A DNA stretch of 64,000 nt from contig NZ_JAGIOI010000001.1 of assembly GCF_017876675.1 (NCBI RefSeq), positions 310,001 through 374,000 of the forward strand. The letters are read 5' to 3'. The translations under genes and the position numbers were made by a program. Shown piece by piece: positions 27,755 to 36,130 of the stretch; within the stretch, counting starts at the first letter, position 1, and every line of letters begins with the position of its first letter. Origin of the DNA: Arthrobacter stackebrandtii. Its GTDB lineage: Bacteria > Actinomycetota > Actinomycetes > Actinomycetales > Micrococcaceae. The notes beneath the pieces are model-generated. The model was not told the origin of the DNA and searched no databases. It saw nothing but the letters and a program-made list of their open reading frames with translations.

Positions 27755-28168
27755 ATGGATGCCCTTCCGGAATCCCTGGATGCAGCCGTCACCATCCCTG
27801 GCGAAACACAATCCAGGGTGGCGCTGAGTGCCGCGGCTGTGGAACTGCTCCAAAAATTGTGGCGGCGGCACGGGCCGCTGATGTTCCACCAGTCGGGCGG
27901 CTGCTGCGACGGTTCCTCCCCCATGTGCTATCCGGCGGGCGAATTCCTCACGGCTGAGGCCGACATCCTGCTGGGCCTCTTTGAGCTGCCGGGGTGCGGT
28001 CCGTTGGAGTTTTGGATGTCGCGGGAGCAGTTCAACTACTGGTCGCACACGCACCTGACGGTTGACGTGGTGGATGGGCGCGGCAGCGGATTCTCCGTGG
28101 AGGCACCGGAGGGCAGGCGCTTTCTGATCCGTTCGCGCCTGGTGGACGGCTTTGCGCCCGGCTGCTGA
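27755..28168 (+). CDS. DUF779 domain protein of the alcohol/aldehyde dehydrogenase locus
   Basis: The 137-residue protein starts at ATG 27755 with AGGAG upstream. It has the family core LMFHQSGGCCDGSSPMCYP (conserved double Cys and third Cys) and a later REQFNYWSHTHLTVDVV stretch. It ends RRFLIRSRLV. DUF779 genes very often follow aldehyde dehydrogenase genes, but their biochemical role is not established. The clustered cysteines and histidines suggest metal binding or protection of the dehydrogenase; this is inference. Confidence 0.88.
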   Translation: MDALPESLDAAVTIPGETQSRVALSAAAVELLQKLWRRHGPLMFHQSGGCCDGSSPMCYPAGEFLTAEADILLGLFELPGCGPLEFWMSREQFNYWSHTHLTVDVVDGRGSGFSVEAPEGRRFLIRSRLVDGFAPGC

Positions 28169-28179
28169 ACTGCGCGCGG

Positions 28180-28269
28180 CTACTTCCTGCGGTTCCGCGC
28201 CTGCTGCCGCTTCTGCACGATGACCGCAACCACGGCCACCACGATTGCTCCCGCCATGGCGATTTCCAT
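28180..28269 (-). CDS. 29-residue single-pass membrane microprotein
   Basis: The reading MEIAMAGAIVVAVVAVIVQK is followed by nine mostly basic residues and a TAG stop. AGAAGGAA lies about six bases upstream of the ATG, a good ribosome site. One membrane helix with a positively charged cytoplasmic end is a typical stress or transporter-associated microprotein layout. It is convergent with the DUF779 gene and lies downstream of the methyltransferase on the same strand. Coding is supported by composition and ribosome site only. Confidence 0.5.
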   Translation of the reverse strand: MEIAMAGAIVVAVVAVIVQKRQQARNRRK

Positions 28270-28392
28270 AAGAATTCCTTCTCCCTTGTCCGCACGGATC
28301 CGGCCCGCAGGCCAACCTCCAGCATAGGCGAGGGAGCCCGGCGTCGCGCCTCCCGGGACAAGGCCTGCGCGGTGCCGTCTTGGGCGGATCCG

Positions 28393-29151
28393 CTACGGCT
28401 TGCGCGCTTCAATCAGGAAGCGGGTGGTAGTGGCGGAGAATTTTTCCTCGCGCTCGATGACGGCGTGGAGCTCGCGCAGCTTGTGGTCCCAGGCCGCCAC
28501 GGTGAATCCCGGCACCATCCAGACGACCTTGCGGAGAAAGTACACGACCGCGCCGATGTCGTAGAACTCGGTGCGCAGGGATGCGGTTTGCAGGTCCGCC
28601 ACCTCGAGTCCGGCAGCGGTTGCGGCGGTGGCGGCGTCATCCCAGTGCCGCCCGCGCCGCACGCTGTCGGGCTGCGGGCCCAGAAAAAACTCCACCAGCT
28701 CGAACACGCTCGCGGGCCCCACCTGTTGGGACAGGTAGGTGCCACCCGGGGCCAGCACGCGGTGGATCTCCGACCACCAGGCCTTCACGGGGTGCCGGCT
28801 CGTGACCAGGTCAAAGGCGTTGCCGGCAAAGGGCAGCGGCGGCTCGTCGTCGTCGAAAACCACGGCAATGCCGCGCGGGTGCAGGCGCTGCGTGGCCGTG
28901 GGCAGGTTCGGCGGCCAGCCTTCCGTGGCAACGGCCAGCGGCGGAACCACCCCCGCCCCGGCCAACACCTCGCCGCCGCCGGTCTGCAGGTCCAGCGATG
29001 CCCGCGCCACGGCCATCCGCTCCGACATCAGCCGCTGGTAACCCCACGGCGGCCGCTCCTCCAGGGCCCGCCCGTCCAGCCAGGAGAAATCCCAGCCCGC
29101 CACGGACACGGCATCCGCCTCGGCCACGAGGTCTTCGTATGTTCTGCGCAT
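28393..29151 (-). CDS. SAM-dependent methyltransferase
   Basis: The 252-residue protein is a class I methyltransferase. A motif I-like acidic/Gly stretch lies near DLQTGGGEVLAGAG (about 55-68). PFAGNAFDLVTSRHPVKAWW gives the post-I/motif II region, and HRVLAPGGTYLSQQVGP gives motif III. The substrate is not identifiable; the closest general pattern is Methyltransf_11. It diverges from maf over a 33-bp gap, so the two promoters overlap. Confidence 0.82.
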   Translation of the reverse strand: MRRTYEDLVAEADAVSVAGWDFSWLDGRALEERPPWGYQRLMSERMAVARASLDLQTGGGEVLAGAGVVPPLAVATEGWPPNLPTATQRLHPRGIAVVFDDDEPPLPFAGNAFDLVTSRHPVKAWWSEIHRVLAPGGTYLSQQVGPASVFELVEFFLGPQPDSVRRGRHWDDAATAATAAGLEVADLQTASLRTEFYDIGAVVYFLRKVVWMVPGFTVAAWDHKLRELHAVIEREEKFSATTTRFLIEARKP

Positions 29152-29184
29152 CCTCCCACCCTATGTGCCGCTTAGGCTTGAGTC

Positions 29185-29811
29185 ATGACCCTCCCGCTCA
29201 TCCTCGCCTCCGCGTCCCCCGCCCGCACCAAGCTCCTCACGGATGCCGGCATTGCCCACACCGTCATGGTTTCCGACGCCGACGAAGACGCCCTCACCGC
29301 CGCCGCCGGCCCCGTCACGCCCGCCGAAACCGCACTCCTGCTGGCCCGCGCCAAGGCCGAATCCGTCGCCGCCACCACCCCCGGTGCGCTGGTGATTGGC
29401 TGCGATTCGGTGTTCGAGCTCGACGGCACCCCTTACGGCAAGCCCTGGGAGCCCGCCGTTGCACGGGAACGCTGGCAGCTGATGCGCGGGCGCTCCGGCG
29501 TGCTGCACACCGGCCACTGGCTCATCGCCACGGAAGCCGCCGGCACGCACGACGGCGGAGCCGGGGTTGGGCACGGTGAGGTCACCAGTGCGGTGGTCAC
29601 CTTTGAGGACGTCTCGGACGCCGAGATTGACGCGTACGTTGCCACGGGAGAACCCCTGCAGGTGGCCGGCGCGTTTACGATCGACGGACTGGCCGGTGCC
29701 TTCATCACAGGCGTGCAAGGAGATCCGCACACCGTGGTGGGGCTGTCCATTTCCACGTTGCGGCGCCTGATGGCAGAGCACGGGGCTGCCGTCACGGATT
29801 ACTGGGACTGA
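29185..29811 (+). CDS. maf: Maf-family nucleoside triphosphate pyrophosphatase
   Basis: The 208-residue protein begins LPLILASASPARTKLLTDAGI, the Maf signature (SxSPRR-like loop). It also has LARAKAESVA, LVIGCDSVFELDG (catalytic Asp) and GKPWEPAVARERWQLMRGRSG. The late segment VAGAFTIDGLAGAFITGVQGDPHTVVGL is diagnostic. Maf proteins hydrolyse non-canonical or modified nucleotides (dTTP/UTP or m7GTP types) to prevent incorporation. In actinobacteria maf commonly sits between the acyl-CoA carboxylase beta/epsilon and alpha genes; here accA follows 1.2 kb downstream but accD/accE is 27 kb upstream. Confidence 0.92.
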   Translation: MTLPLILASASPARTKLLTDAGIAHTVMVSDADEDALTAAAGPVTPAETALLLARAKAESVAATTPGALVIGCDSVFELDGTPYGKPWEPAVARERWQLMRGRSGVLHTGHWLIATEAAGTHDGGAGVGHGEVTSAVVTFEDVSDAEIDAYVATGEPLQVAGAFTIDGLAGAFITGVQGDPHTVVGLSISTLRRLMAEHGAAVTDYWD

Positions 29812-30029
29812 GGCCCCCGGCCGGGCCGCGTCAGACTGTCCAAACACTGCTTCTGCCCTCAACTCTTGCTCCAAAGCATGCCCCTGCGCACGATTCAGGC
29901 CTTGGGCCCGGTATTACTCATGCCCCTGCGCATGGTTATTCCGCAACCACGCGCAACTCCAAGAGCTGCGCACCGTTGGGAAATATCCACGTGCAGGCGC
30001 AAAGTAGGCGCAGGGGATGCGATCCGAGC

Positions 30030-30065
30030 AACTACTTGACGCAATGGAAAGTAGTTTCATATAGT
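30030..30065 (+). promoter_or_regulatory. Promoter with overlapping operator for the 30104-30918 operon
   Basis: TTGACG (30036-30041) and TATAGT (30060-30065) with an 18-bp spacer form a good sigma-70-type promoter. AACTACTT (30030-30037) and AAGTAGTT (30049-30056) form a perfect inverted repeat covering the -35 and spacer. This fits repression by the regulator encoded second in the operon. The 29812-30029 stretch before it holds only scattered TGCCCCTGCGCA repeats. Confidence 0.75.
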
Positions 30066-30103
30066 TGAGCCATCGCAGCAACCGTTCAATCGAAAGGCAC
30101 GCC

Positions 30104-30547
30104 ATGAGCCAGTCCGACAGCAGCCCCTCCGCCGAGGAAGCCCGCGCCCTTCTCGTCCAGGCCGAAGGCATCGGCAACTCGGCCACCAGCGCTTCCGGCT
30201 GGCCGACCGCCATGATCTTCATGTCGCTGGCCATCATCGGCTCCATGATGATGACCGGTTTCCAGATTGTGGCGCACACCGGATACGGTGCCCCGCTCCT
30301 CGCCGTCACGGTGGGCATCTGGGCGGCCATCACGGCCTTCACCTGGACGTTCATGCACCGGACCACCAAGATTGGCTTCTCCAGGCGCTTCGCATGGTCG
30401 CTCATCACGTACTTTGCGGTCTACATCCTGGGCATCGTCATCGGCGTGGTCCAGTTCCCCAACGGCAACATGGCCTACTACATCACCGCCGCCGTGGTCT
30501 TGGGCGCCACGGGCATTGCCGCAGCCTTCAGGGAGCTGCGCGCATGA
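30104..30547 (+). CDS. Four-helix membrane protein of a regulator-linked operon
   Basis: The 147-residue protein starts at ATG 30104 after a GAAAGG. It has a short polar N-terminus (SQSDSSPSAEEARALLVQAE) and four membrane segments at about 37-57, 66-88, 100-122 and 125-142. It is not recognised as a named family. It overlaps the downstream regulator gene by four bases (ATGA), so it is translationally coupled to it. Pairs of this kind often form small stress-responsive units in which the regulator represses the operon. Confidence 0.72.
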   Translation: MSQSDSSPSAEEARALLVQAEGIGNSATSASGWPTAMIFMSLAIIGSMMMTGFQIVAHTGYGAPLLAVTVGIWAAITAFTWTFMHRTTKIGFSRRFAWSLITYFAVYILGIVIGVVQFPNGNMAYYITAAVVLGATGIAAAFRELRA

Positions 30548-30918
30548 GCCCGAACCCAGCACCGAAGAAGCAACAACATGAACCGTACCAGCCGGAAAAT
30601 GCAGCCGCGGCGCCAGCGGAAGCGCCCCAGCATCCCCGCCACGAACTCAGCGAGGTCCTCCACCAGCCCGTGCGGTTCTCCATCGCCGCGGCACTGGCCC
30701 GGACCGAGACCATGGACTTCAAGGACCTGCGCAACACCATCCAGGTCAGCGACTCCGTGCTGAGCAAGCAGCTCTCCACCCTGGAAAAAGCAGGGTTTGT
30801 GGAGATCAAAAAAGCCTTCGTGGGCAAGTTCCCGCGCACCTCGGTGAGGCTCACTGCAGCTGGGCATGAGGCATGGGGCCACCACATGGAAACCCTGCGC
30901 CGCATCGCCGGAGGATAA
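30544..30918 (+). CDS. Winged-helix transcriptional regulator (MarR/ArsR-like)
   Basis: The 124-residue protein has a flexible Pro/Gln-rich N-terminus (1-30), then a winged helix: [34 protein letters not shown] (recognition helix), [13 protein letters not shown] (wing). It matches small winged-helix regulators that often follow a gene for a small membrane protein. It probably binds the AACTACTT-N11-AAGTAGTT repeat in its own promoter. The ligand is unknown. Confidence 0.8.
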   Translation: MSPNPAPKKQQHEPYQPENAAAAPAEAPQHPRHELSEVLHQPVRFSIAAALARTETMDFKDLRNTIQVSDSVLSKQLSTLEKAGFVEIKKAFVGKFPRTSVRLTAAGHEAWGHHMETLRRIAGG

Positions 30919-30931
30919 CGGGCGCAAAAGT

Positions 30932-30946
30932 TGTAGGAACCCCACA
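30932..30946. promoter_or_regulatory. Operator-like palindrome upstream of accA
   Basis: TGTAGGAACCCCACA lies 95 bp before the accA start. It differs at a single base from the reverse complement of the accD upstream site (521-535). The flanking bases also agree (CAAAA versus CAAAG), giving 16 of 18 identities. Confidence 0.6.
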
Positions 30947-31040
30947 AAAGAATCGCCATCCACACGCATATACAGCATCATGCATGCGGAAAATCCACAT
31001 ATTCACGCTAGGCTCTTTTGAGAATAGAAGGAGTCTGCCA

Positions 31041-32840
31041 GTGAGCATTTCACCATCCGCCCCGGCCCACAAGCTGAGCAAAGTACTGATCGCCAACCGC
31101 GGCGAAATTGCCGTCCGCATCATCAGGGCAGCCCGCGACGAGGGCATCGCCTCCGTGGCTGTCTACGCCGAGCCGGACCGGGAAGCGCTGCACGTGCGCA
31201 TGGCCGACGAAGCCTTCGCACTGGGCGGCGCCACTGCGGCAGACTCCTACCTGGTGGTGGACAAGATCATCGACGCAGCGCACCAGTCAGGCGCCGACGC
31301 CGTGCACCCCGGCTACGGCTTCCTGGCCGAAAACGCTGCGTTTGCCCAGCGCGTGATTGATGAGGGCCTGACCTGGATCGGTCCCTCCCCCGCAGCCATT
31401 GCCGCGCTGGGCGACAAGGTCCAGGCCCGCCACATCGCCGAAAAGGTGGGCGCACCCCTGGTCCCCGGCACCAAGAACCCGGTGGAATCCACGCAGGAAG
31501 TCCTTGACTTTGCCGACGCCCACGGCCTGCCCCTGGCCATCAAGGCTGCCTACGGCGGCGGCGGGCGCGGCATCAAGGTGGTCCGCACCCGCGAGGAAAT
31601 CCCCGAGCTGTACGAATCCGCCGTGCGCGAGGCCGTCGCAGCCTTCGGCCGCGGCGAATGCTTCGTGGAGCGCTTCCTCGACTCCCCGCGCCACGTGGAA
31701 ACCCAGTGCCTCTCGGACGCCGCCGGCAACACCGTGGTGGTCTCCACCCGCGACTGCTCACTCCAGCGCCGCAACCAGAAGCTCGTCGAGGAAGCCCCGG
31801 CACCGTTCCTCTCCGAGGAGCAGAACAAGCGCCTGTATGAGGCCTCCAAGGCCATCATGAAGGAAGCCAAGTACGTGGGCGCCGGCACCTGCGAATTCCT
31901 CGTGGGCACCGACGGCACCATCTCCTTCCTCGAGGTCAACACCCGCCTGCAGGTGGAGCACACCATCTCCGAAGAGGTCACCGGGATCGATCTGGTCCGC
32001 GAGCAGTTCCGCATCGCCCGCGGCGAGGAACTGGGCTACGGCGACCCCGAAGTCCGCGGCCACTCCTTCGAGTTCCGCATCAACGGCGAGGATCCGGGCC
32101 GCGGCTTCATGCCGGCCCCGGGCACCGTCACCACGCTGACCCTGCCCACCGGCCCCGGCGTCCGCGTCGACTCTGGCATCACCGCGGGCGAGGTCATCGG
32201 CGGCAACTTCGACTCCATGCTGGCCAAGCTGATCGTCACCGGCGCCACCCGCGAACAGGCCCTGCAGCGCTCCAGCCGCGCGCTCGAGGAAATGCAGATC
32301 GGCGGCCTGCCCACCGTCCTGCCCTTCCACCGCGCAGTGGTCGTGGACCCCGCCTTCGCTCCGGCCAACGGCGAAGCGTTCACCACGCACACCCGCTGGA
32401 TCGAGACTGAATTCAACAACACCATCCCCGCCTTTGACCTCACCTCGGTGGATGGTTCCACGGACGACGCCGGCACCCGCCAGAGCGTCACCGTCGAGGT
32501 GGGCGGCAAGCGGCTTGAGGTGACGCTGCCGTCGTCGTTCTCTGTGGGCAGCGGCTCGGGCAACGGGGCGAAGAAGGCCAAGAAGGCCGGGCGCAACCGC
32601 AGCGCCGGCCCCGCAGCCGCCAACGGCAACGCACTGGCCTCGCCCATGCAGGGCACCATTGTGAAGGTGGCCGTGGCCGACGGCGACGTGGTGGCCGAGG
32701 GCGACCTCATCGTGGTCCTGGAGGCCATGAAGATGGAGCAGCCGCTGACCGCGCACCGCGCCGGCATCGTGACGGGGCTCAGCGCAGCCGCCGGCGACAC
32801 CGTCTCCGCAGGCGCCGTGCTGGCCACGATCGAGGACTGA
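31041..32840 (+). CDS. accA: Acyl-CoA carboxylase alpha subunit (biotin carboxylase plus biotin carrier)
   Basis: The 599-residue protein starts at GTG 31041, with AAGGAG upstream; the frame is open further but unrelated to the family. Biotin carboxylase motifs include [20 protein letters not shown] (N-domain), [14 protein letters not shown] (ATP-grasp Gly-rich loop), [16 protein letters not shown], and [20 protein letters not shown] (catalytic Glu/Asn/Arg). A linker rich in Lys and Ala (about 505-530) leads to the BCCP domain with the biotinylation site [11 protein letters not shown]. It carboxylates biotin with ATP and bicarbonate; its beta/epsilon partners are at 0.6-2.4 kb and the ligase at the left edge. 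Several paralogues usually exist in actinobacteria, so acetyl/propionyl preference is open. Confidence 0.95.
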   Translation: MSISPSAPAHKLSKVLIANRGEIAVRIIRAARDEGIASVAVYAEPDREALHVRMADEAFALGGATAADSYLVVDKIIDAAHQSGADAVHPGYGFLAENAAFAQRVIDEGLTWIGPSPAAIAALGDKVQARHIAEKVGAPLVPGTKNPVESTQEVLDFADAHGLPLAIKAAYGGGGRGIKVVRTREEIPELYESAVREAVAAFGRGECFVERFLDSPRHVETQCLSDAAGNTVVVSTRDCSLQRRNQKLVEEAPAPFLSEEQNKRLYEASKAIMKEAKYVGAGTCEFLVGTDGTISFLEVNTRLQVEHTISEEVTGIDLVREQFRIARGEELGYGDPEVRGHSFEFRINGEDPGRGFMPAPGTVTTLTLPTGPGVRVDSGITAGEVIGGNFDSMLAKLIVTGATREQALQRSSRALEEMQIGGLPTVLPFHRAVVVDPAFAPANGEAFTTHTRWIETEFNNTIPAFDLTSVDGSTDDAGTRQSVTVEVGGKRLEVTLPSSFSVGSGSGNGAKKAKKAGRNRSAGPAAANGNALASPMQGTIVKVAVADGDVVAEGDLIVVLEAMKMEQPLTAHRAGIVTGLSAAAGDTVSAGAVLATIED

Positions 32841-32865
32841 CCTCCCCAAACAACACCCCCAAACA

Positions 32866-32934
32866 ACTGTGACGCAGTTACTGCACGAAAATCGCCTCGG
32901 AAGGCGGTTTCCAGTGCAGTAACTGCGTCACAGT
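32866..32934. repeat. Long palindrome between accA and the MHS transporter
   Basis: The arms 32866-32886 and 32914-32934 are perfectly complementary over 21 bases (ACTGTGACGCAGTTACTGCA and on). The centre contains a second, imperfect stem (GAAAATCGCCT/AGGCGGTTTCC). It lies between convergent genes and could be a bidirectional terminator, though no T-run is present. Confidence 0.85.
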
Positions 32935-32960
32935 CGCTTAATGACTAGTTGCCTAGTGGG

Positions 32961-34370
32961 TCAGCTGACGTTGGAGTTGTAGTCCAGGTCGCGGGTTTCC
33001 TTCATGATGAGCAGCGAAATGAGCGTCAGCACGGCCATGGAGGAGAGGTAGATGCCCACCAGGACGGGGCTGCCGTCGGCGGCCTCCCACAGTGCCACGG
33101 CGATGAACGGGGCCACGGCCGCGCCCAGGATGCTGGACATGTTGTAGCTGATGGCCGAGCCGGTGTACCGCACGTTCGTGGGGAACAGCTCCGGCAGCAG
33201 CGCACCCATGGGCCCGAACGTCAGGCCCATCAGAGTGAAGCCCAGGACCAGCAGCGTCATGACGCCGGCGGTGCCGGCACCGAACAGCGGCACAAAGGCG
33301 AAACCGAACAAGATGATGCCGGAGGTGACCCAGATGAGGGTCTTGCGGCGGCCGTATTTCTCCGCCAGCGGGCCGGACACCAGCGTGAAGATGCCGAAGA
33401 AGACCACGCCGATGATCAGCATGATGAGGAACTCGTTGCGGGTGTAGCCCAGGCCCGGGACCCACGCGGCGATGGCGTCGGCGGTCATGGGCTTGCCTGC
33501 GGCTTCTGCCTTGGCCTTGGCCGCCTCGAGCGTTGCGGGGGCCGTGCCGTAGGACAGCGTGAACGTGGTCATGAGGTAGAACAGCACGTACGTGGCCAGC
33601 ATGACGAAGGTGCCCAGGATCAGCGGGCGCCAGCTTGTCTTGAACACGCGGCCCACGGGCAGCTTGGAAACTTCGCCCTGGTCGATGACCTTCTGGAACG
33701 CGGGGGTTTCCACCAGCTTCAGGCGGACGTACAGGCCGATGATCACCATGACGGCGCTGAGCAGGAACGGAATGCGCCAGCCCCATGACTGGAACTGGTC
33801 GGTGGAGAGCCCAAAGCTGAGCCACAGGAAGATGCCGTTGGCGAGGATGAAGCCGATCGGCGCACCCAGCTGCGGGAACGTGCCCCAGATGGCGCGCTTG
33901 CCTTCCGGCGCGTTCTCGGTGGCCAGCAGGGCCGCACCGCTCCACTCGCCGCCCAGGGCAAGGCCCTGCATGAACCGCATGACCACCAGGAGCGCCGGTG
34001 CCCAGAACGTCCAGCCGGGGACGAGCGCCGTCGGAAGGCAGCCGATCAGGAAGGTGGCGATGCCCATGGTCAGCAGCGAGGCCACGAGGGTGCCCTTGCG
34101 GCCCACCTTGTCGCCAAAGTGGCCAAACACGATGGACCCGAGCGGGCGGGCAACGAAGGCCACACCGAAGATGGCGAAGGAGCTCAGCAGCGCCGTGGTG
34201 GCGTCGGCCGTGGGGAAAAACAGTGCGGGGAAGACCAGCACGGCGGCCGTGGCGTAGACGTAGAAATCGTAAAACTCGATGGTGGTGCCGATGAGGCTGG
34301 CGATGATGACGCGGCCCCGGCTGTTCACCTGCTTCGGGTCGGCCTGGTCGGCCTTGGCGGAAGAGCTCAT
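32961..34370 (-). CDS. MHS family metabolite:proton symporter
   Basis: The 469-residue MFS protein has the MHS hallmarks. These are IEFYDFYVYATAAVL in helix 1, ARPLGSIVFGHFGDKVGRK in loop 2-3, and RFMQGLALGGEWSGAALLATE in helix 4-5. Also present are LVSGPLAEKYGRRKTL in the second half and LLPELFPTNVRYTGSAISYN in the tenth-helix region. Members import dicarboxylates, citrate, shikimate, proline/betaine or aromatic acids with protons; the substrate here is unknown. It diverges from narK across 374 bp. A TTGTCCA/TGGACAA repeat at 34452 overlaps its presumed promoter. Confidence 0.9.
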   Translation of the reverse strand: MSSSAKADQADPKQVNSRGRVIIASLIGTTIEFYDFYVYATAAVLVFPALFFPTADATTALLSSFAIFGVAFVARPLGSIVFGHFGDKVGRKGTLVASLLTMGIATFLIGCLPTALVPGWTFWAPALLVVMRFMQGLALGGEWSGAALLATENAPEGKRAIWGTFPQLGAPIGFILANGIFLWLSFGLSTDQFQSWGWRIPFLLSAVMVIIGLYVRLKLVETPAFQKVIDQGEVSKLPVGRVFKTSWRPLILGTFVMLATYVLFYLMTTFTLSYGTAPATLEAAKAKAEAAGKPMTADAIAAWVPGLGYTRNEFLIMLIIGVVFFGIFTLVSGPLAEKYGRRKTLIWVTSGIILFGFAFVPLFGAGTAGVMTLLVLGFTLMGLTFGPMGALLPELFPTNVRYTGSAISYNMSSILGAAVAPFIAVALWEAADGSPVLVGIYLSSMAVLTLISLLIMKETRDLDYNSNVS

Positions 34371-34451
34371 GGTTCAGCTTTCTCTGGGTGCTGCGCGCGG
34401 TGGTGCCGGCGCGGCTGGATCTGACAATTCAATCCCCCCACATTATCCACA

Positions 34452-34470
34452 TTGTCCATCTGGTGGACAA
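34452..34470. promoter_or_regulatory. Operator-like inverted repeat near the MHS transporter promoter
   Basis: TTGTCCA-TCTGG-TGGACAA is a perfect 7-bp inverted repeat with a 5-bp spacer, 82 bp upstream of the transporter start. The layout is typical of GntR- or IclR-type operators. No regulator gene is adjacent. Confidence 0.55.
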
Positions 34471-34655
34471 CCGGAACCATCATGTGGACGGATGCGTTCG
34501 CCGCCCTGCCACGGACGACGGCGGAGCCCGCCTCCGCGCCGGCGGTGCATCCCGCTGTGGCAAGGTCCCGGCCGGGACGCACGGGGCACCTCCGCGGGGT
34601 CCGGGGCAGCACCAGCTGGTCCTCACGGCACCGCCGCATCCATGGATAGGGAAAC

Positions 34656-34682
34656 GTCACAACAAGTTCACACCCCGTGACC
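34656..34682. promoter_or_regulatory. Possible GlnR box upstream of narK
   Basis: GTCAC-N6-TTCAC-N6-TGACC have the 11-bp spacing of actinobacterial GlnR half-sites (consensus GTNAC-N6-GAAAC). The match is partial. The position 60-90 bp before narK and the nitrate-assimilation role support it. Confidence 0.4.
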
Positions 34683-34744
34683 GCCGCCGAAATCCCCGCT
34701 TCATAGTGTGAATCCATCACACGAAGCGACTGGGAGGAACTTTC

Positions 34745-36130
34745 ATGACTGTGGAGAAGATGGACGGCACCGCAACTGCGGCCGGGCACACAGGCGCTGG
34801 ACTGCACGGCACCCGCGGGCGGTGGCTGCACGGCTGGGACCCCGAGGACCTGGGGCAGTGGACGGGCGGGGGCCGGGCCATCGCCCGGCGCAACCTGGCC
34901 TGGTCCATCGCGTGCGAGTTCCTGGGCTTTGTGGTGTGGCAGCTGTGGTCGATCGTGGTGGTGTTCCTGCCCGCGGCCGGCTTCACGTTCAGCTCCCCGG
35001 AACTGTTCTGGCTGATCTCCATCCCCTCCCTCGTGGGCGCCACGCTGCGCATCCCCTACACCTTCATGGTGGCAAGGTTCGGCGGGCGCAACTGGACCAT
35101 CGTTTCCGCCCTGCTCCTGCTGCTGCCAACACTCGGCATGGCCTGGTGCCTGGGCAACCCAGGGACGCCGTTCCCCGCCATGCTCGCCGTGGCGGCACTG
35201 GCCGGGCTGGGCGGCGGCAACTTCGCCTCCTCGATGGCCAACATCACCTTCTTCTACCCCGCCCGCGAAAAGGGCTGGGCGCTGGGACTGAACGCCGCCG
35301 GCGGAAACCTGGGCGCCGCCGTCGCACAGTTCATGGTGCCGCTGGCCGTGGCCCTGCTGGCCTCCGGCACCCTGGGCCTGCCGGTTGGCGGCCTCATGTG
35401 GGTCCCGCTGATCCTCGTGGCCGCATGGGGCGCCTGGCGGTTCATGGACAACCTGGCCAGTGCCAAGTCGGATGTGGCCGGCTCCCTCGCCGCACTCCGC
35501 GAGCCGCACCTGTGGATCCTGGCGCTGCTGTACATCGGCACCTTCGGCTCGTTCATCGGCTTCGCCGCCGTGTTCCCCAAGCTGATCATGGACTCCTTCG
35601 GCCCCGGCGTGGGCCTGTCCGTGGGCCCGGCGGTCATCTCGCTGGCGTTCCTGGGCGCACTGGTCGGCTCGCTGGCCAGGCCCTGGGGCGGGCGCCTGGC
35701 GGACCGCTGGGGCGGCGCCCGCGTCACGGTCGGCTGCTTCGGCGTGCTTGCGGTGGCGGCCATGGCGCAGCTGCTCACCCTCCCGCTCGGCAGCTTCCCG
35801 CTGTTCCTGCTGCTGTTCCTGGTGCTCTTCACCGCGGCGGGTGCCGGCAACGGCTCCACCTACCGCATGATCCCCATGGTGTTCGCGCTGCGGGCCGCCG
35901 ACGGCCGCACTGGCGCCGCCCGCAAGGCCTCGGCAGCACTCGGCATCATCTCCGCCATCGGCGCCTACGGCGGATTCCTCGTCCCGCAGCTGCTCAACGC
36001 CTCCCGGCAGGCCACCGGCGGCTACGGTGCGGCGTTCGCCGGATTCGTCGCCTGCTACCTGGTCCTGATGGCCGTGACCTGGGCCGTGTACCTGCGCCCC
36101 TCCTCCGCCGCGTCGCTGGGCCGCATCTGA
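34745..36130 (+). CDS. narK: Nitrate/nitrite MFS transporter (NarK type)
   Basis: The 461-residue protein has about twelve membrane helices and starts at ATG 34745 after GGGAGGAA. It opens with WDPEDLGQWTGGGRAIARRNLAWSI, as in NarK/NasA proteins. The nitrate signature appears as GLGGGNFASSMANITFFYP in the fifth helix and AGAGNGSTYRMIPMVFA in the eleventh. It imports nitrate (or exchanges nitrite) for the reductase encoded next. Its stop overlaps the reductase ATG (TGATG), so the genes are co-translated. Location next to assimilatory enzymes argues for an assimilatory role. Confidence 0.93.
   Translation: MTVEKMDGTATAAGHTGAGLHGTRGRWLHGWDPEDLGQWTGGGRAIARRNLAWSIACEFLGFVVWQLWSIVVVFLPAAGFTFSSPELFWLISIPSLVGATLRIPYTFMVARFGGRNWTIVSALLLLLPTLGMAWCLGNPGTPFPAMLAVAALAGLGGGNFASSMANITFFYPAREKGWALGLNAAGGNLGAAVAQFMVPLAVALLASGTLGLPVGGLMWVPLILVAAWGAWRFMDNLASAKSDVAGSLAALREPHLWILALLYIGTFGSFIGFAAVFPKLIMDSFGPGVGLSVGPAVISLAFLGALVGSLARPWGGRLADRWGGARVTVGCFGVLAVAAMAQLLTLPLGSFPLFLLLFLVLFTAAGAGNGSTYRMIPMVFALRAADGRTGAARKASAALGIISAIGAYGGFLVPQLLNASRQATGGYGAAFAGFVACYLVLMAVTWAVYLRPSSAASLGRI

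Larger units (their letters stand above)
34371..34744. other. Divergent control region between MHS transporter and narK
   Basis: There is no convincing gene in these 374 bases. The left third holds an operator-like inverted repeat (34452-34470) and A/T-richer promoter sequence for the transporter. The centre is GC-rich. The right third holds the GTCAC/TTCAC/TGACC array (34656-34682) and a GGGAGGAA ribosome site for narK. Confidence 0.6.
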
